A program made the translations under genes and the position numbers. DNA of 64,000 nucleotides. It comes from an uncultured Clostridia bacterium (GTDB lineage Bacteria; Bacillota; Clostridia; Christensenellales; UBA1242). Position 1 is the first letter of the stretch; the number at the start of each line of letters is the position of its first letter. The stretch spans positions 31,126 to 95,125 of the forward strand of contig CALWPK010000005.1 of NCBI GenBank assembly GCA_944383415.1, read 5' to 3'. Positions 47,454 through 56,591 of this stretch are shown here, in pieces. The notes beneath the pieces were generated by a model. It made no database searches, was not told the DNA's origin, and was given only the letters and a program-made list of their open reading frames with translations.

Positions 47454-47537
47454 ATTTTGATTTTATCATAAAAATTTTTGAAAAATATGACAAGTTTAGG
47501 ATAAAATTCGCAAGTTTTGATGTAAATTAATGTGCAG

Positions 47538-48959
47538 ATGGAACTGATTGAAAAAATTTTGAAAATAGAACGAATACAAAAAGAAAGAAAAGAGAAAAAC
47601 CGACTTAGTCAATACAATACCGGTGAAAAAATTCATAAAAAGCAAATTGCCTTCCATCGATCTGAAAAAAAGAACAGATGGGTGTTTGGAGGCAATAGAT
47701 CGGGAAAAACTGAGTGCGGAGCAGTAGAGGTTATATATTTTGCTAGAGGATGCCACCCGTATAGGAAAATTAATGGTGCGACATCTGGCTGGGTTGTGAG
47801 TTTATCGACTCAGGTGCAACGCGATGTGGCTCAGAGCAAAATCCTACATTATCTCAATCCAGATTGGATAGAAGATGTGGTGATGTTGAGCGGAAGAAAA
47901 GATAATTATGCAAATGGGATTATAGATTATATATTGGTAAAGAACGTGTTTGGCACCCTCAGCAAAATTGGATTCAAGAGTTGTGATCAAGGTAGGGAGA
48001 AATTCCAGGGGACTAGCCTAGATTACGTATGGTTCGATGAAGAACCTCCTTATGATATTTACTCAGAGTGTAAGATGAGAGTATTGGATAAAGACGGAGA
48101 TATCTTCGCCACGATGACTCCATTGAAAGGAATGACATTTGTCTACGATGAAATTTATCTGAATAAATACAATGATCCAAATATATGGTACGAATTTATG
48201 CAGTGGGATGACAACCCCTTTATCAGCGAAAAGGCAAAAAATGCTATGAAACAGACCTTGTCCGAGCAGGAACTGAAATCTAGACAATTCGGAGAATTTC
48301 TGGATGTCGGCGGAAGAGTATATCCAGAATTTGATGAAAACGTCAATGTGATTGAACCTTTCCCGATTCCTTATGAATGGCAGGATAAATTATCTATAGA
48401 TCCTGGATTGAAAAATCCTCTGTCTTGTCATTGGTATGCAGTGGATTATGACGGAAATATTTATGTGGTGGCGGAACATTATGAAAGTGAACGAGATATA
48501 GGATATCATAGCGATGCGATCCATAAGATCAGTGACGAACTGCATTGGCATAGAAACTCAAATGGTATGATTGAAGCATTGATAGACAGTGCAGCAAATC
48601 AAACGACACTGGCGTCTATTAGGAGCGTTGCGGACCTATTCTACGACCACAATATACTGGTCAATACGAATGTAAACAAGGATGTATTTTCTGGCATACA
48701 GAGAGTGAAATCATATTTGAAAAATAGTTTGGGTGAAAGCAAATTGTTCATATTCAATACCTGCAAAAATATGATACGTGAGATGAAAGCATATCGATGG
48801 GGTAGTGGTGATAGTCCTGTCAAAGTGGACGATCATAGTATGGATGAGTTGCGCTACTATATAATGTCACGCCCAGAGAATAAGCGTCCCAAAGAGGAAA
48901 TGAGTTTGATACAAAAGGAAAAAGAGAGATTGATACGCTCGTTGAAGCGGAGGAGATAG
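47538..48959 (+). CDS. Phage terminase large subunit (TerL)
   Basis: The 473-aa protein is a complete terminase: an N-terminal ATPase with Walker A GGNRSGKT (near residue 51) and Walker B YVWFDEEPP, coupling motif ATMTPLKG, then an RNase-H-fold nuclease with candidate metal aspartates in SIDPG, LIDSA and DDHSMDEL. It packages DNA into procapsids and cuts it. No frameshift is seen, so the enzyme may be functional. The start is uncertain between GTG 47532 and ATG 47538; neither has a good ribosome binding site. A small terminase subunit is not recognised. Confidence 0.9.
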   Translation: MELIEKILKIERIQKERKEKNRLSQYNTGEKIHKKQIAFHRSEKKNRWVFGGNRSGKTECGAVEVIYFARGCHPYRKINGATSGWVVSLSTQVQRDVAQSKILHYLNPDWIEDVVMLSGRKDNYANGIIDYILVKNVFGTLSKIGFKSCDQGREKFQGTSLDYVWFDEEPPYDIYSECKMRVLDKDGDIFATMTPLKGMTFVYDEIYLNKYNDPNIWYEFMQWDDNPFISEKAKNAMKQTLSEQELKSRQFGEFLDVGGRVYPEFDENVNVIEPFPIPYEWQDKLSIDPGLKNPLSCHWYAVDYDGNIYVVAEHYESERDIGYHSDAIHKISDELHWHRNSNGMIEALIDSAANQTTLASIRSVADLFYDHNILVNTNVNKDVFSGIQRVKSYLKNSLGESKLFIFNTCKNMIREMKAYRWGSGDSPVKVDDHSMDELRYYIMSRPENKRPKEEMSLIQKEKERLIRSLKRRR

Positions 48960-48973
48960 GAGGTCGATGTGTT

Positions 48974-49306
48974 ATAAAGATAAATAATATTGACGAAGCA
49001 ACGCTGAAAGCACTCAAATCTTGTCTAATAGGGAGTGCGACTACTGAGACTACTTGTGAATATGTTTTAGACAGCGAGACGAATGAGATGAAATTGGTCA
49101 AGAAAAAGGTCAACGAAAAGTCGCTCCCGCCAAATGTAGATTTGATAAAAATTATCTTTCAGCAAATAAGAGATGATCAAAACAAAGAATTAGATTACGA
49201 CAAAATGTCAGATGAAGAATTAGAAAAAGAGAGGCAACGATTATTAAAAGAATTGAAGGAGATGGAAAATGACAGTAGAAAAAGCAAAAGTTCGAGTAAA
49301 GTGTGA
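48974..49306 (+). CDS. Small helical protein of the capsid operon, start codon unclear
   Basis: The frame is open from the end of terL and looks coding from about 48974 (IKINNIDEATLKALKSCLIG...), giving about 110 residues with a Lys/Glu-rich helical C-terminus. AGGAGG (48958-48963) is followed by ATG at 48967, but that ATG is in another frame and stops after seven codons. The first in-frame ATG is at 49088 (72 aa). Either translation begins at 49088, at a rare codon near 48974, or a +1 frameshift joins the two. Function unknown; position fits a packaging or linker protein. Confidence 0.5.
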   Translation: MKINNIDEATLKALKSCLIGSATTETTCEYVLDSETNEMKLVKKKVNEKSLPPNVDLIKIIFQQIRDDQNKELDYDKMSDEELEKERQRLLKELKEMENDSRKSKSSSKV

Positions 49307-49481
49307 TGCAAGTGGATGCAATAATCTTTGTGATTACGTGATAGTGAACAAAAAATTTGTATTTGATGGCAGTGTGTATCTATGTGAAGATTGTATGAAA
49401 TCTTTATATAATGAAATCGGCAAATTCACTATACCAAAAAATGTGAAACCGCTTTATAAAAAAGGAGGAAAGAATGAATAA
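49269..49481 (+). CDS. Small cysteine-rich putative zinc-binding protein
   Basis: The 70-aa basic protein has five cysteines, C12, C17, C21, C39 and C42; C39-E-D-C42 with an upstream pair forms a likely treble-clef-like zinc site. It overlaps the preceding gene by 38 bases and the portal gene by 8 bases, so it is translated from the same mRNA. Such small zinc proteins are common between phage head genes. No specific function can be assigned. Confidence 0.65.
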   Translation: MTVEKAKVRVKCDASGCNNLCDYVIVNKKFVFDGSVYLCEDCMKSLYNEIGKFTIPKNVKPLYKKGGKNE

Positions 49482-51357
49482 AACCAACCAAAAACTGGTC
49501 GAAGAGGTGAAAAAAGATTACATCAAAAGGCGTGAAGCACGTAGGAGCCTAGAGGCACAATGGCAGTTGAACATCAATTTTATGATAGGAAACCAATATA
49601 GTTATATTGCATCAAACAACTCAATTCGAGAGGATGAAAAAGAATATTTTTGGCAAGAAAAAGAGGTGTTCAATCATATAGCACCGATTGTAGAAACTCG
49701 TATATCAAAGATATCTAGCAATACGCCAAGCGTGACAGTCGTGCCAGCCAGTACGGACGAATCTGATATTGAAAGTGCAAAACTTAGCAAAGAGATATTA
49801 AATTCTGTTGCCAACAGATTGAATTTGACAGATTTAGAAAAAACAGCCACCACTTGGAGCGAAATTTGCGGTACTGCTTTTTATAAAATTGTATGGAACA
49901 CGAATACAGGAAGAATGGTAGCAACGGACGAATTGGGCAACGCTATTAGAGAGGGTGACGTGCAAGTCGAGGTGGTATCACCATTTGAAATATTCCCAGA
50001 CAATCTCGCTTGCGAAAGATTGGAAGATGTGAAGAGCATCATTCACGCACGCGCGGTGGAGATTGATGAAGTGCATTCACAATGGGGAGTAGATGTAGAG
50101 AGTGAAAATGTCTATGCCTTCACTCTTGATAGCCATGCCAATAATTTAGGTGGATTAGGATATAATGCGCATATAAACAAAGTGGCGAATGTTGAACTCA
50201 GCAATCACTGTGTGGTCATAGAGCGATACACTAGACCTACAAAAGATTTTCCTCTCGGCAGACTTACGATTGTGGCAGGGGATAAATTGCTATTCGATGG
50301 GGATCTACCTTACATTAATGACGAACTGAATAATCGTACCTTCCCATTTGTGAAACAGATATCAAACTATGTACCGGGCAGTTTCTTTGGCGTGAGTGTG
50401 GTGGATAGATTGATTCCGCTACAGCGGGCATACAATGCCGTACGAAATCGCAAACACGAATATTTCAATAGATCAGTAATAAATGTACTTGCGGTGGAAG
50501 ACGGTAGTATTGATACCGACGCGTTGGAGATGGAGGGTTTGTCTCCTGGCAAAGTGCTTGTATATAGGCAGGGTAGTAAAATTCCCGAGATTATGCAAAA
50601 CCCCGTCCTCAATCTAAACTTTGATGAAGAGGAAGAGCGATTGCTATCCGAATTCAAGACTGTATCAGGTGTCAGCGATATGATGACAGATAGTTATGCA
50701 AACTACACCAATATGTCGGGTGTGGCGCTAGAATTGTTGGCTGAACAAGACATCACGCGTCTAGCCACAGCGATTGACTCCACGAAATTGGCAGTAAAGA
50801 CTCTAGCAAAATTTATATTGAGATTGTATAAGCAGTTTGCAGTCGTTCCACGTCTATTGAAAATCACTGGCGAGGCGGGTGATGTGCAAATGTATTATTG
50901 GGACCAAAACGAGATATGTAGTGACGATATCGTATTCGATGCATCTACAGACACAATGGATAGTTTGGGGCAGAAACGCACAATGCTATTAGATTTGATC
51001 AAGGAAGGCTTGATGTATGACGAGGATGGGAAATTTTCTCAGAGCACGCGAAAAAGATGTCTAGATTTGTTGGGGTTCGGAATGTGGGAAAATGCAGTGG
51101 ACATACACTCGCTTCAGATCAATCGAGCAAAAGAAGAAAATATATCTATATCCAACAATCAAGAATTAAAAATATTACCTATAGATGATCACAAAATACA
51201 TATTGATGAACACACCGCCTATATATTAGGTGGAGAGATAAAGAAAAAAATAAATGGTCAAAAAATTATTGAAAAATTGCTAAAACATATCGAAGAACAT
51301 AAAAAATTATTGAAAATTTCTGAAAAAGATGAAAATTTCGAGCAAAAAGGAGAATAG
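49474..51357 (+). CDS. Phage portal protein, P22-like
   Basis: The 627-aa protein has the layout of P22-type portals: KKDYIKRREARRSLEAQWQL at the start, the early conserved W-x-x-x-x-x-F-M-I-G-N-Q-Y region, a central SYVPGSFFGVSVVDRLIPLQ-like segment (portal wing and stem; FFGVSVVDRLIPLQRAYN), and a helical C-terminus. The dodecameric portal is the DNA entry and exit ring at one capsid vertex. AAAGGAGGA precedes the ATG. The C-terminal 100 residues are charged and variable. Reading frame intact, length near that of P22 gp1 relatives. Confidence 0.85.
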   Translation: MNKTNQKLVEEVKKDYIKRREARRSLEAQWQLNINFMIGNQYSYIASNNSIREDEKEYFWQEKEVFNHIAPIVETRISKISSNTPSVTVVPASTDESDIESAKLSKEILNSVANRLNLTDLEKTATTWSEICGTAFYKIVWNTNTGRMVATDELGNAIREGDVQVEVVSPFEIFPDNLACERLEDVKSIIHARAVEIDEVHSQWGVDVESENVYAFTLDSHANNLGGLGYNAHINKVANVELSNHCVVIERYTRPTKDFPLGRLTIVAGDKLLFDGDLPYINDELNNRTFPFVKQISNYVPGSFFGVSVVDRLIPLQRAYNAVRNRKHEYFNRSVINVLAVEDGSIDTDALEMEGLSPGKVLVYRQGSKIPEIMQNPVLNLNFDEEEERLLSEFKTVSGVSDMMTDSYANYTNMSGVALELLAEQDITRLATAIDSTKLAVKTLAKFILRLYKQFAVVPRLLKITGEAGDVQMYYWDQNEICSDDIVFDASTDTMDSLGQKRTMLLDLIKEGLMYDEDGKFSQSTRKRCLDLLGFGMWENAVDIHSLQINRAKEENISISNNQELKILPIDDHKIHIDEHTAYILGGEIKKKINGQKIIEKLLKHIEEHKKLLKISEKDENFEQKGE

Positions 51358-51358
51358 T

Positions 51359-51919
51359 ATGGAAAATTTGGAACAACCGAAACAAGAAAATAGTTTAGGC
51401 TCCAATGAAAATTTTGGTAAATTCAAGGATGCTGAAAGTTTGTTGAAAGCATACAATAGTCTTGAGGCAGAATTTACCAAAAAAAGTCAAAGGTTGGCAA
51501 CTTTGGAAAGTGAAAATACAGCACGTGAAAAAGATGCTAACAAGCGACTTGAAATTGAAAAGAAAGTGGACGAGTTTGCAACAAAATTTGAGATAATTAA
51601 ACCTTTTAGTAGCGCGCTGAAAGAAAGTTTAATTCAAGATGAAAATTCAAACTTTGAAGACGAAGTTATGAAGGTCATCACAAATAATTACAAACGGGCG
51701 CAAGACTATGTGTCAGATGATGAATTTTTGAATAACTATATTTATTCAAATAGTGAAATTAAGGATAAGATCATTAAAGACTATTTGAGCAAAATACCTC
51801 AAAATTCGCCAATACGCATTGATGCTGGCTCAAATTCAATTCCGCTTTCTCCACCCAATCGACCCACCACGATTCAAGAGGCGGGACGATTGGCAAAATC
51901 CATTATAAAACAAAAATAA
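51359..51919 (+). CDS. Capsid scaffolding-like protein
   Basis: The 186-aa protein is highly charged and helical, with a coiled-coil stretch at about residues 25-75 (AESLLKAYNSLEAEFTKKSQ, then R-L-A-T-L-E-S-E-N) and a basic C-terminal end (AGRLAKSIIKQK) of the kind that binds coat subunits. Its position between portal and coat genes is that of a scaffolding protein, which guides procapsid assembly and leaves. The ATG at 51359 has AAAGGAGAA before it. Assignment rests on position and composition. Confidence 0.7.
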   Translation: MENLEQPKQENSLGSNENFGKFKDAESLLKAYNSLEAEFTKKSQRLATLESENTAREKDANKRLEIEKKVDEFATKFEIIKPFSSALKESLIQDENSNFEDEVMKVITNNYKRAQDYVSDDEFLNNYIYSNSEIKDKIIKDYLSKIPQNSPIRIDAGSNSIPLSPPNRPTTIQEAGRLAKSIIKQK

Positions 51920-51932
51920 ATAGGAGAATAAA

Positions 51933-53144
51933 ATGATAGATTTAACTACAGCGCAAAGCGCTTTGAAAGACGCGTATTTAGTTGCTGCTTGCAATCAATT
52001 GAATACGAAAACAAATCCATTGTTTGCAAAGATCAAACAATCTTCTTCAGATGTCTATGGCAGACAAATAATTAAGGTAGCACCAGTTGGGCTAAATGGT
52101 GGAGTGGGAGCAGGTAGCGAAACAGGCAAACTCCCTACCGCTAATGAAAATAATTATGTTCAATTCAAGACTACTTTAAAAAATCTATATGGAACTATTG
52201 AAATTAGCGATAAAGCAATAAGGGCTAGTAGTAATAATAGCGGAGCATTCATTGATCTTTTGAATGCGGAGATGGAGGGATTGTTGACAGCATCCAAATT
52301 CAATCTTGGGCGTATGCTTTATGGAGACGGAACAGGCGCTGTCGGGACAGTCAGTTCATACGCTTCAGGTGTAGCCACAATGGATAGCGTGAAAAATCTA
52401 ATTGAAGGTATGGTGATAGATGTCTATTCTTCCACAGGTTCAATCACATCAAATGTTGGACTAAGAATTGCTTATGTAGATAGAGTGAACAAGAAAGTAA
52501 GTTTCACCACCTCGCCTACAACTATGAATGCAAATGATGTATTCTATGTTCAAGGCAGTAAAGGCAATGAGATCACAGGTCTCGGCGCGATATTCAATAC
52601 TACTGGCACTTTATATGGGCTAGATAGGACAAGTAATCAATGGCTAAACCCATATATTAGCACAACGAGTCAGGAGATCAGCGATTCGATACTCCAAAGT
52701 GCAGTAGATTTCTTGGAAGAAAATAGCGGATCTACAATCGATTTCATCACTTGCGGAGCGGGTGCAAAAAGAGCATATCAGCAATATCTTGCTTGCTATA
52801 GACGTAATATTGACGTCACAGTACTTGCCGGTGGATACAAGGCGATGACCTTCAACGGAATCCCTGTTGTATCAGATAGATTTATTCCAGACGATACAAT
52901 TTATCTTTTGGACACTAGCAAATTTACTTTGCATCAGTTGTGTGATTGGGAATGGATCGAAGGAGAAGGAGGTAAGATTCTGCGTCAAAAGGCAGGATAT
53001 CCAGCATACACTGCAACACTTGTGAAGTATGCAGATTTGATCTGTGATTTGCCTAGTGGGCAAGCCAAATTCACGAATATCAAATCGACTGTCACTAATC
53101 CATTCACGACAATTGTAGAATCAAATAACAATAGCGAAGGTTGA
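51933..53144 (+). CDS. Major capsid protein, P22-family HK97 fold
   Basis: The 403-aa protein is a complete coat protein by position and features: an N-terminal helical arm (TTAQSALKDAYLVAACNQLN), FKTTLKNLYGTIEISDKAIR, LLTASKFNLGRMLYGDGTG in the spine helix region, and late G-I-P-V-V-S-D-R-F-I-P-D-D-T-I-Y and GGKILRQKAGYPAYTATLVKY segments. Similar proteins occur in P22-like and other Bacillota podoviruses. A Gly/Ser/Thr-rich insertion lies at about 150-230. AGGAGAATAAA precedes the ATG. The coat should self-assemble with the scaffold. Confidence 0.85.
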   Translation: MIDLTTAQSALKDAYLVAACNQLNTKTNPLFAKIKQSSSDVYGRQIIKVAPVGLNGGVGAGSETGKLPTANENNYVQFKTTLKNLYGTIEISDKAIRASSNNSGAFIDLLNAEMEGLLTASKFNLGRMLYGDGTGAVGTVSSYASGVATMDSVKNLIEGMVIDVYSSTGSITSNVGLRIAYVDRVNKKVSFTTSPTTMNANDVFYVQGSKGNEITGLGAIFNTTGTLYGLDRTSNQWLNPYISTTSQEISDSILQSAVDFLEENSGSTIDFITCGAGAKRAYQQYLACYRRNIDVTVLAGGYKAMTFNGIPVVSDRFIPDDTIYLLDTSKFTLHQLCDWEWIEGEGGKILRQKAGYPAYTATLVKYADLICDLPSGQAKFTNIKSTVTNPFTTIVESNNNSEG

Positions 53145-53158
53145 TAAAAAGGAGAATT

Positions 53159-53485
53159 ATGAAAATCAAAATCAATAGTGATGTATATGAAATTGCAAAG
53201 CGAATCAAATATATAGATAAGGATTATTTTATAGTTTATGATACATCCGCTCACGTTTTTGAACTTCATAATTCCTCGCAAAAAGACACTACATATTGTT
53301 TAACAATTCCGTATAATACACTAGATATTCGCACATTAATATATACTTATGAGACAAGGAGTACAAATATTGATAAGATAGTTGAAAAGATAGAAAACGA
53401 CAACAAATTAAGGGAGAACGCCGATATTAGGGGCGTTCTCTCTCAATTTAATGATACACTTGAAAGAGGAATGGAAAGGAGTTAG
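53159..53485 (+). CDS. Small protein after the capsid gene
   Basis: The 108-aa protein is not recognised. The N-terminal 70 residues are beta-rich (INSDVYEIAKRIKYIDKDYF), and the C-terminus is a charged helix. It starts after AAAGGAGAA, 14 bases beyond the coat gene. A head-stabilising role is possible from position only. The last third of the coding sequence contains an 11-bp hairpin at 53412-53442. Confidence 0.6.
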   Translation: MKIKINSDVYEIAKRIKYIDKDYFIVYDTSAHVFELHNSSQKDTTYCLTIPYNTLDIRTLIYTYETRSTNIDKIVEKIENDNKLRENADIRGVLSQFNDTLERGMERS

Positions 53486-53486
53486 A

Positions 53487-54047
53487 ATGAAGATTATAGA
53501 GATTATAAAACATAGTGCAGAACTTTTGGGATTAGATAGCGAGCGAGATTTGTTAGAAGCGGGTTCAAGTTCGACTGAAGATAGTTTGTTGGAAAATAAA
53601 GAGATCAAAAAATTGTTTAATTTGATCAAGTTTTCAATTCAAGAATTGTGTACGCACTATGTTCCAGTTTGCACAAGTCAAGAAATCAGTACGACAAATA
53701 AAAGATATCCGTTAAGTAATCTAAACAACTACGTTCGTTTGATCAACGTATCTAAGGATGGGCAGACAGTGAAATTCAAAATTATTAATAGGAATTTGGA
53801 GTTTAGTGAAGATAGTAGCTATATAGTTAATTATATGACATACCCAACGATAGATTCTATGTACGATGAAATAGATTTTTTATCTAATTTTAGTTCGGAT
53901 GCTTTGGTGTTTGGATTGTGTGCATATTATTGCTTGACAAGTGGGATGTTTGAAGATTTTGATTCGTTTTATGATAAATACATTACAAAGGCTGAAAGTT
54001 TGAAGGACTTAAAAATTTTTGAACTGCCCGCAAGGAGATGGGAATGA
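53487..54047 (+). CDS. Head-completion protein, P22 gp4-like by position
   Basis: The 186-aa protein starts at the ATG preceded by AAAGGAG; earlier frame-compatible starts lack a site. The N-terminal helices (IIEIIKHSAELLGL) and the segments LFNLIKFSIQELCTHYVPV and SSDALVFGLCAYYCLTSG resemble the helical adaptor proteins that bind below the portal. In P22 the equivalent gene follows the coat gene and encodes the 166-aa gp4. Sequence alone gives weak support; order and size give more. It overlaps the next gene by 4 bases. Confidence 0.6.
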   Translation: MKIIEIIKHSAELLGLDSERDLLEAGSSSTEDSLLENKEIKKLFNLIKFSIQELCTHYVPVCTSQEISTTNKRYPLSNLNNYVRLINVSKDGQTVKFKIINRNLEFSEDSSYIVNYMTYPTIDSMYDEIDFLSNFSSDALVFGLCAYYCLTSGMFEDFDSFYDKYITKAESLKDLKIFELPARRWE

Positions 54048-55468
54048 AAGAAAAAAAACAAATAAAAATTGACAATTTCAACAATTTCAATTCTTCAGAT
54101 AAAATAAATACTGAAAATTTTTATAATTTTTTGCCAATTGATAAATTAACTCCATCGAATGGCGTTGAGGTTGCAAAATTTCCCAAGTTGTATACAGATT
54201 TGACCGAAGAAGAATTGGGAATTGACGATCTAAATATAAATTCGGTGTGCGGAGTGACTTATTTCAAAATGTATTTTCCAGATAGCCAAAACACACAACA
54301 TAGAATTTTAATATATGGCGATGACAACAAGGTTTATATCAATCAGTTGTTCTGTGGAACCCCAATGTTACTATGGCTATTCAATTTGCAATTCAATAGC
54401 CCTCCAGTTTGTTTATCGTACAAAACGGACGACACCGATTCAATAATTTTGACTAGTTCAGACAAAATGGTGGTTTGGCACACAAACTATTCGCCCTATG
54501 AGATTTTGGATGTGCCAATCATAACTAGTATGTGTATGAACGATGAGGTGTTGTTTTGTACGATCAAGGATCCTGCTTTTAAGATTTGGTACGCAACGAA
54601 TTTAGATGCGGAAAATGTAGGTCAGGTCACTCCAGAGTCGGGATATATCTCGCTTGAAGATGATCTAGGCTATTCGCGAAAAATTTTGACATTCAATGAG
54701 GACATTTATGTGTTCAGAGATTATGGCATATCAAAGATAAATTATATCAAAAACGATATAACCGTCAGCCAGATATACCTATCAAATACAAAAATTTATA
54801 CAGATACAGTCTCGATTTGTGGCAACGTGATTATGTTTATGACAAAGGATGGGATATATTCTTTCAACGGAGCAAGAGTCACCAAAACAGACGTAGACAT
54901 TAGAAATCTACTTCCAGAAACAAATGAACATACCGCAGCATCGTCTTTAGGGCAGAAATATTATTTGGCATTGCGCCTTGATTTTAATGACGACAAATCT
55001 ATATTGTGTGAAACGGGGGATTATGTAAACAACGCATTGGTGGTAATAGACATTACAGACTATTCATACGAAATTATACGTGGGGTAGATATCAAAAGTT
55101 TGTTGCCAGTCAAAACTGAATTATTTGAAAAAATGCTCGTTACCTTCAATACGATGAACAATTCAAAATTGGGACAAATTGTCGAGACATCGTCTTGCTT
55201 TGGCACAAGTTTGCCGAAGTATTGGAAGAGTAGCGATCTAACGAACAATTTCCACACCAAATTATTCACAAAATTGTCAATTCAAGCAAGCGAAAATGTC
55301 ACTTTCAATCTTATATACGATGACAAAAATATTTCCTTTTCAACCTATAGAGATGGATTGAATGAATTTTGCTTCAAAATTTTATGCAAGCAAGTTAAAC
55401 TTGAGATATCTTCAAATGAAACGGATGCAAGTGTAGATAAAGTCGTTTTAGATTATTATGAATATTGA
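54044..55468 (+). CDS. Beta-propeller-like hub protein, P22 gp10-like by position and size
   Basis: The 474-aa protein consists of repeating beta-strand blocks with patterns such as I-L-I-Y-G-D-D-N-K-V-Y-I, VVWHTNYSPYEIL, KILTFNEDIYVFRDYGISKI and MTKDGIYSFNGARV, typical of WD/Kelch-like propellers. P22 gp10, the tail hub that closes the head below gp4, has 472 residues and the same gene position; the match in order and length is notable, but the homology is inference. The ATG at 54044 follows AAGGAG; another ATG at 54038 is too close to it. Confidence 0.6.
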   Translation: MKEKKQIKIDNFNNFNSSDKINTENFYNFLPIDKLTPSNGVEVAKFPKLYTDLTEEELGIDDLNINSVCGVTYFKMYFPDSQNTQHRILIYGDDNKVYINQLFCGTPMLLWLFNLQFNSPPVCLSYKTDDTDSIILTSSDKMVVWHTNYSPYEILDVPIITSMCMNDEVLFCTIKDPAFKIWYATNLDAENVGQVTPESGYISLEDDLGYSRKILTFNEDIYVFRDYGISKINYIKNDITVSQIYLSNTKIYTDTVSICGNVIMFMTKDGIYSFNGARVTKTDVDIRNLLPETNEHTAASSLGQKYYLALRLDFNDDKSILCETGDYVNNALVVIDITDYSYEIIRGVDIKSLLPVKTELFEKMLVTFNTMNNSKLGQIVETSSCFGTSLPKYWKSSDLTNNFHTKLFTKLSIQASENVTFNLIYDDKNISFSTYRDGLNEFCFKILCKQVKLEISSNETDASVDKVVLDYYEY

Positions 55469-55570
55469 TTTGAAATTATTAAAAAAATTGAACATATATT
55501 TTCAATATTTGTGCTCTATTAAAAATTTTTTAGTTTTTGATGAAATATCAAAAATGGAAAAGGAGCAAAA

Positions 55571-56335
55571 ATGAATTGGAAAAAAAGATTGACAAATTAC
55601 AATTTTTGGATATCCATAGTCAGTGCGGCGCTACTCATATTGCAAGCATTTGATATCAATTTTGATATCGCTTATATCAATGAAATTGTTACGGCAGTGT
55701 TGGGACTTTTGGTCGTAATTGGCATAATCAACGATCCAACAAAAACGAGCAAAGATACGACTTCTTCAAATCAAGAAAACAACAATTCTAGCAATACCGC
55801 CAAGTCAAGTAGTGCAAATCTTAAGACGGAAAAACAAGACGTTTCAGAAGCCGAAAACGATGACGAAACATTTGCGTCACTGAGCGAAGCAAATCAAGTC
55901 ACTGAAGACGCGGAAAACACAGAAATTGTAATGCCCAATGAAAATAAAAATGAAAATAATATTTCTAATAGCACGGATGATTATGAAATTCTTGTGAATA
56001 AAATTTATTCAGATCTAACTGATATGAAAGTCAATTTAGAAAAATTATATTCGGATTCTAAACTTCAAATTTACGAAAAAAATTTAGAAAATACAGAAAA
56101 TTCTATAAATATTCAAGAAAAAACAGATGAAAATATGCAATTTTCAGAAAATTTTGATAATTCAACCGAAAAAAATGAAAATTCAAATAATGATGAAATT
56201 GATGTGGAAATTAATGCGGTTGAAGGAAATGATGAAACAAACATAGAAAGTGAAAACAATTTTTTGAATAATGGTTCATCTGATAATTTTGATAATTCAT
56301 ATACTCAGACGTCATTTAAAATAGTAAATAACTGA
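55571..56335 (+). CDS. Phage holin (phi LC3 family-like) with a long acidic tail
   Basis: The first 58 residues match small phage holins of the phi LC3 type: INWK-like start MNWKKRLTNYNFWISI, two hydrophobic helices (residues 12-30 and 36-52) and the ending G-I-I-N-D-P-T-K. Holins permeabilise the membrane at lysis. About 195 further residues are unusual: low-complexity Asn/Glu/Ser/Asp sequence, probably disordered, with one possible helix (YEILVNKIYSDLTDMKVNLE). No endolysin gene is seen nearby. AAAAGGAGC precedes the ATG, and a strong terminator closes the unit. Confidence 0.75.
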   Translation: MNWKKRLTNYNFWISIVSAALLILQAFDINFDIAYINEIVTAVLGLLVVIGIINDPTKTSKDTTSSNQENNNSSNTAKSSSANLKTEKQDVSEAENDDETFASLSEANQVTEDAENTEIVMPNENKNENNISNSTDDYEILVNKIYSDLTDMKVNLEKLYSDSKLQIYEKNLENTENSINIQEKTDENMQFSENFDNSTEKNENSNNDEIDVEINAVEGNDETNIESENNFLNNGSSDNFDNSYTQTSFKIVNN

Positions 56336-56340
56336 TCCTT

Positions 56341-56376
56341 ACGAGGCAATGAAAAATATTCTTGCCTCGTTTTTTC
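56341..56376 (+). terminator. Terminator of the capsid-holin operon
   Basis: ACGAGGCAA (56341-56349) and TTGCCTCGT (56362-56370) form a perfect 9-bp stem followed by TTTTTT. Confidence 0.9.
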
Positions 56377-56511
56377 ATTTTATTTTTTGAAGGATATTGA
56401 CAGAATGATTTGGGGATGTGTTTTAGCACAAAGACATTTAGATTGAATATATAAGGTCAGTTAAGAAAAAATTAGTTTATCCAAGATTTAAAATATGACA
56501 TATTGAATTAG

Positions 56512-56541
56512 TTGACTTTTGCTTGTTGAATAAAGTATACT
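56512..56541 (+). promoter_or_regulatory. Promoter of the leucine-rich-repeat surface gene
   Basis: TTGACT (56512-56517), 18 bases and TATACT (56536-56541), about 50 bases ahead of the ATG. Confidence 0.55.
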
Positions 56542-56591
56542 TCCAAAAGTATAAATTATATCTATTATCAAAAGATAATTTAGGAGAGAAA

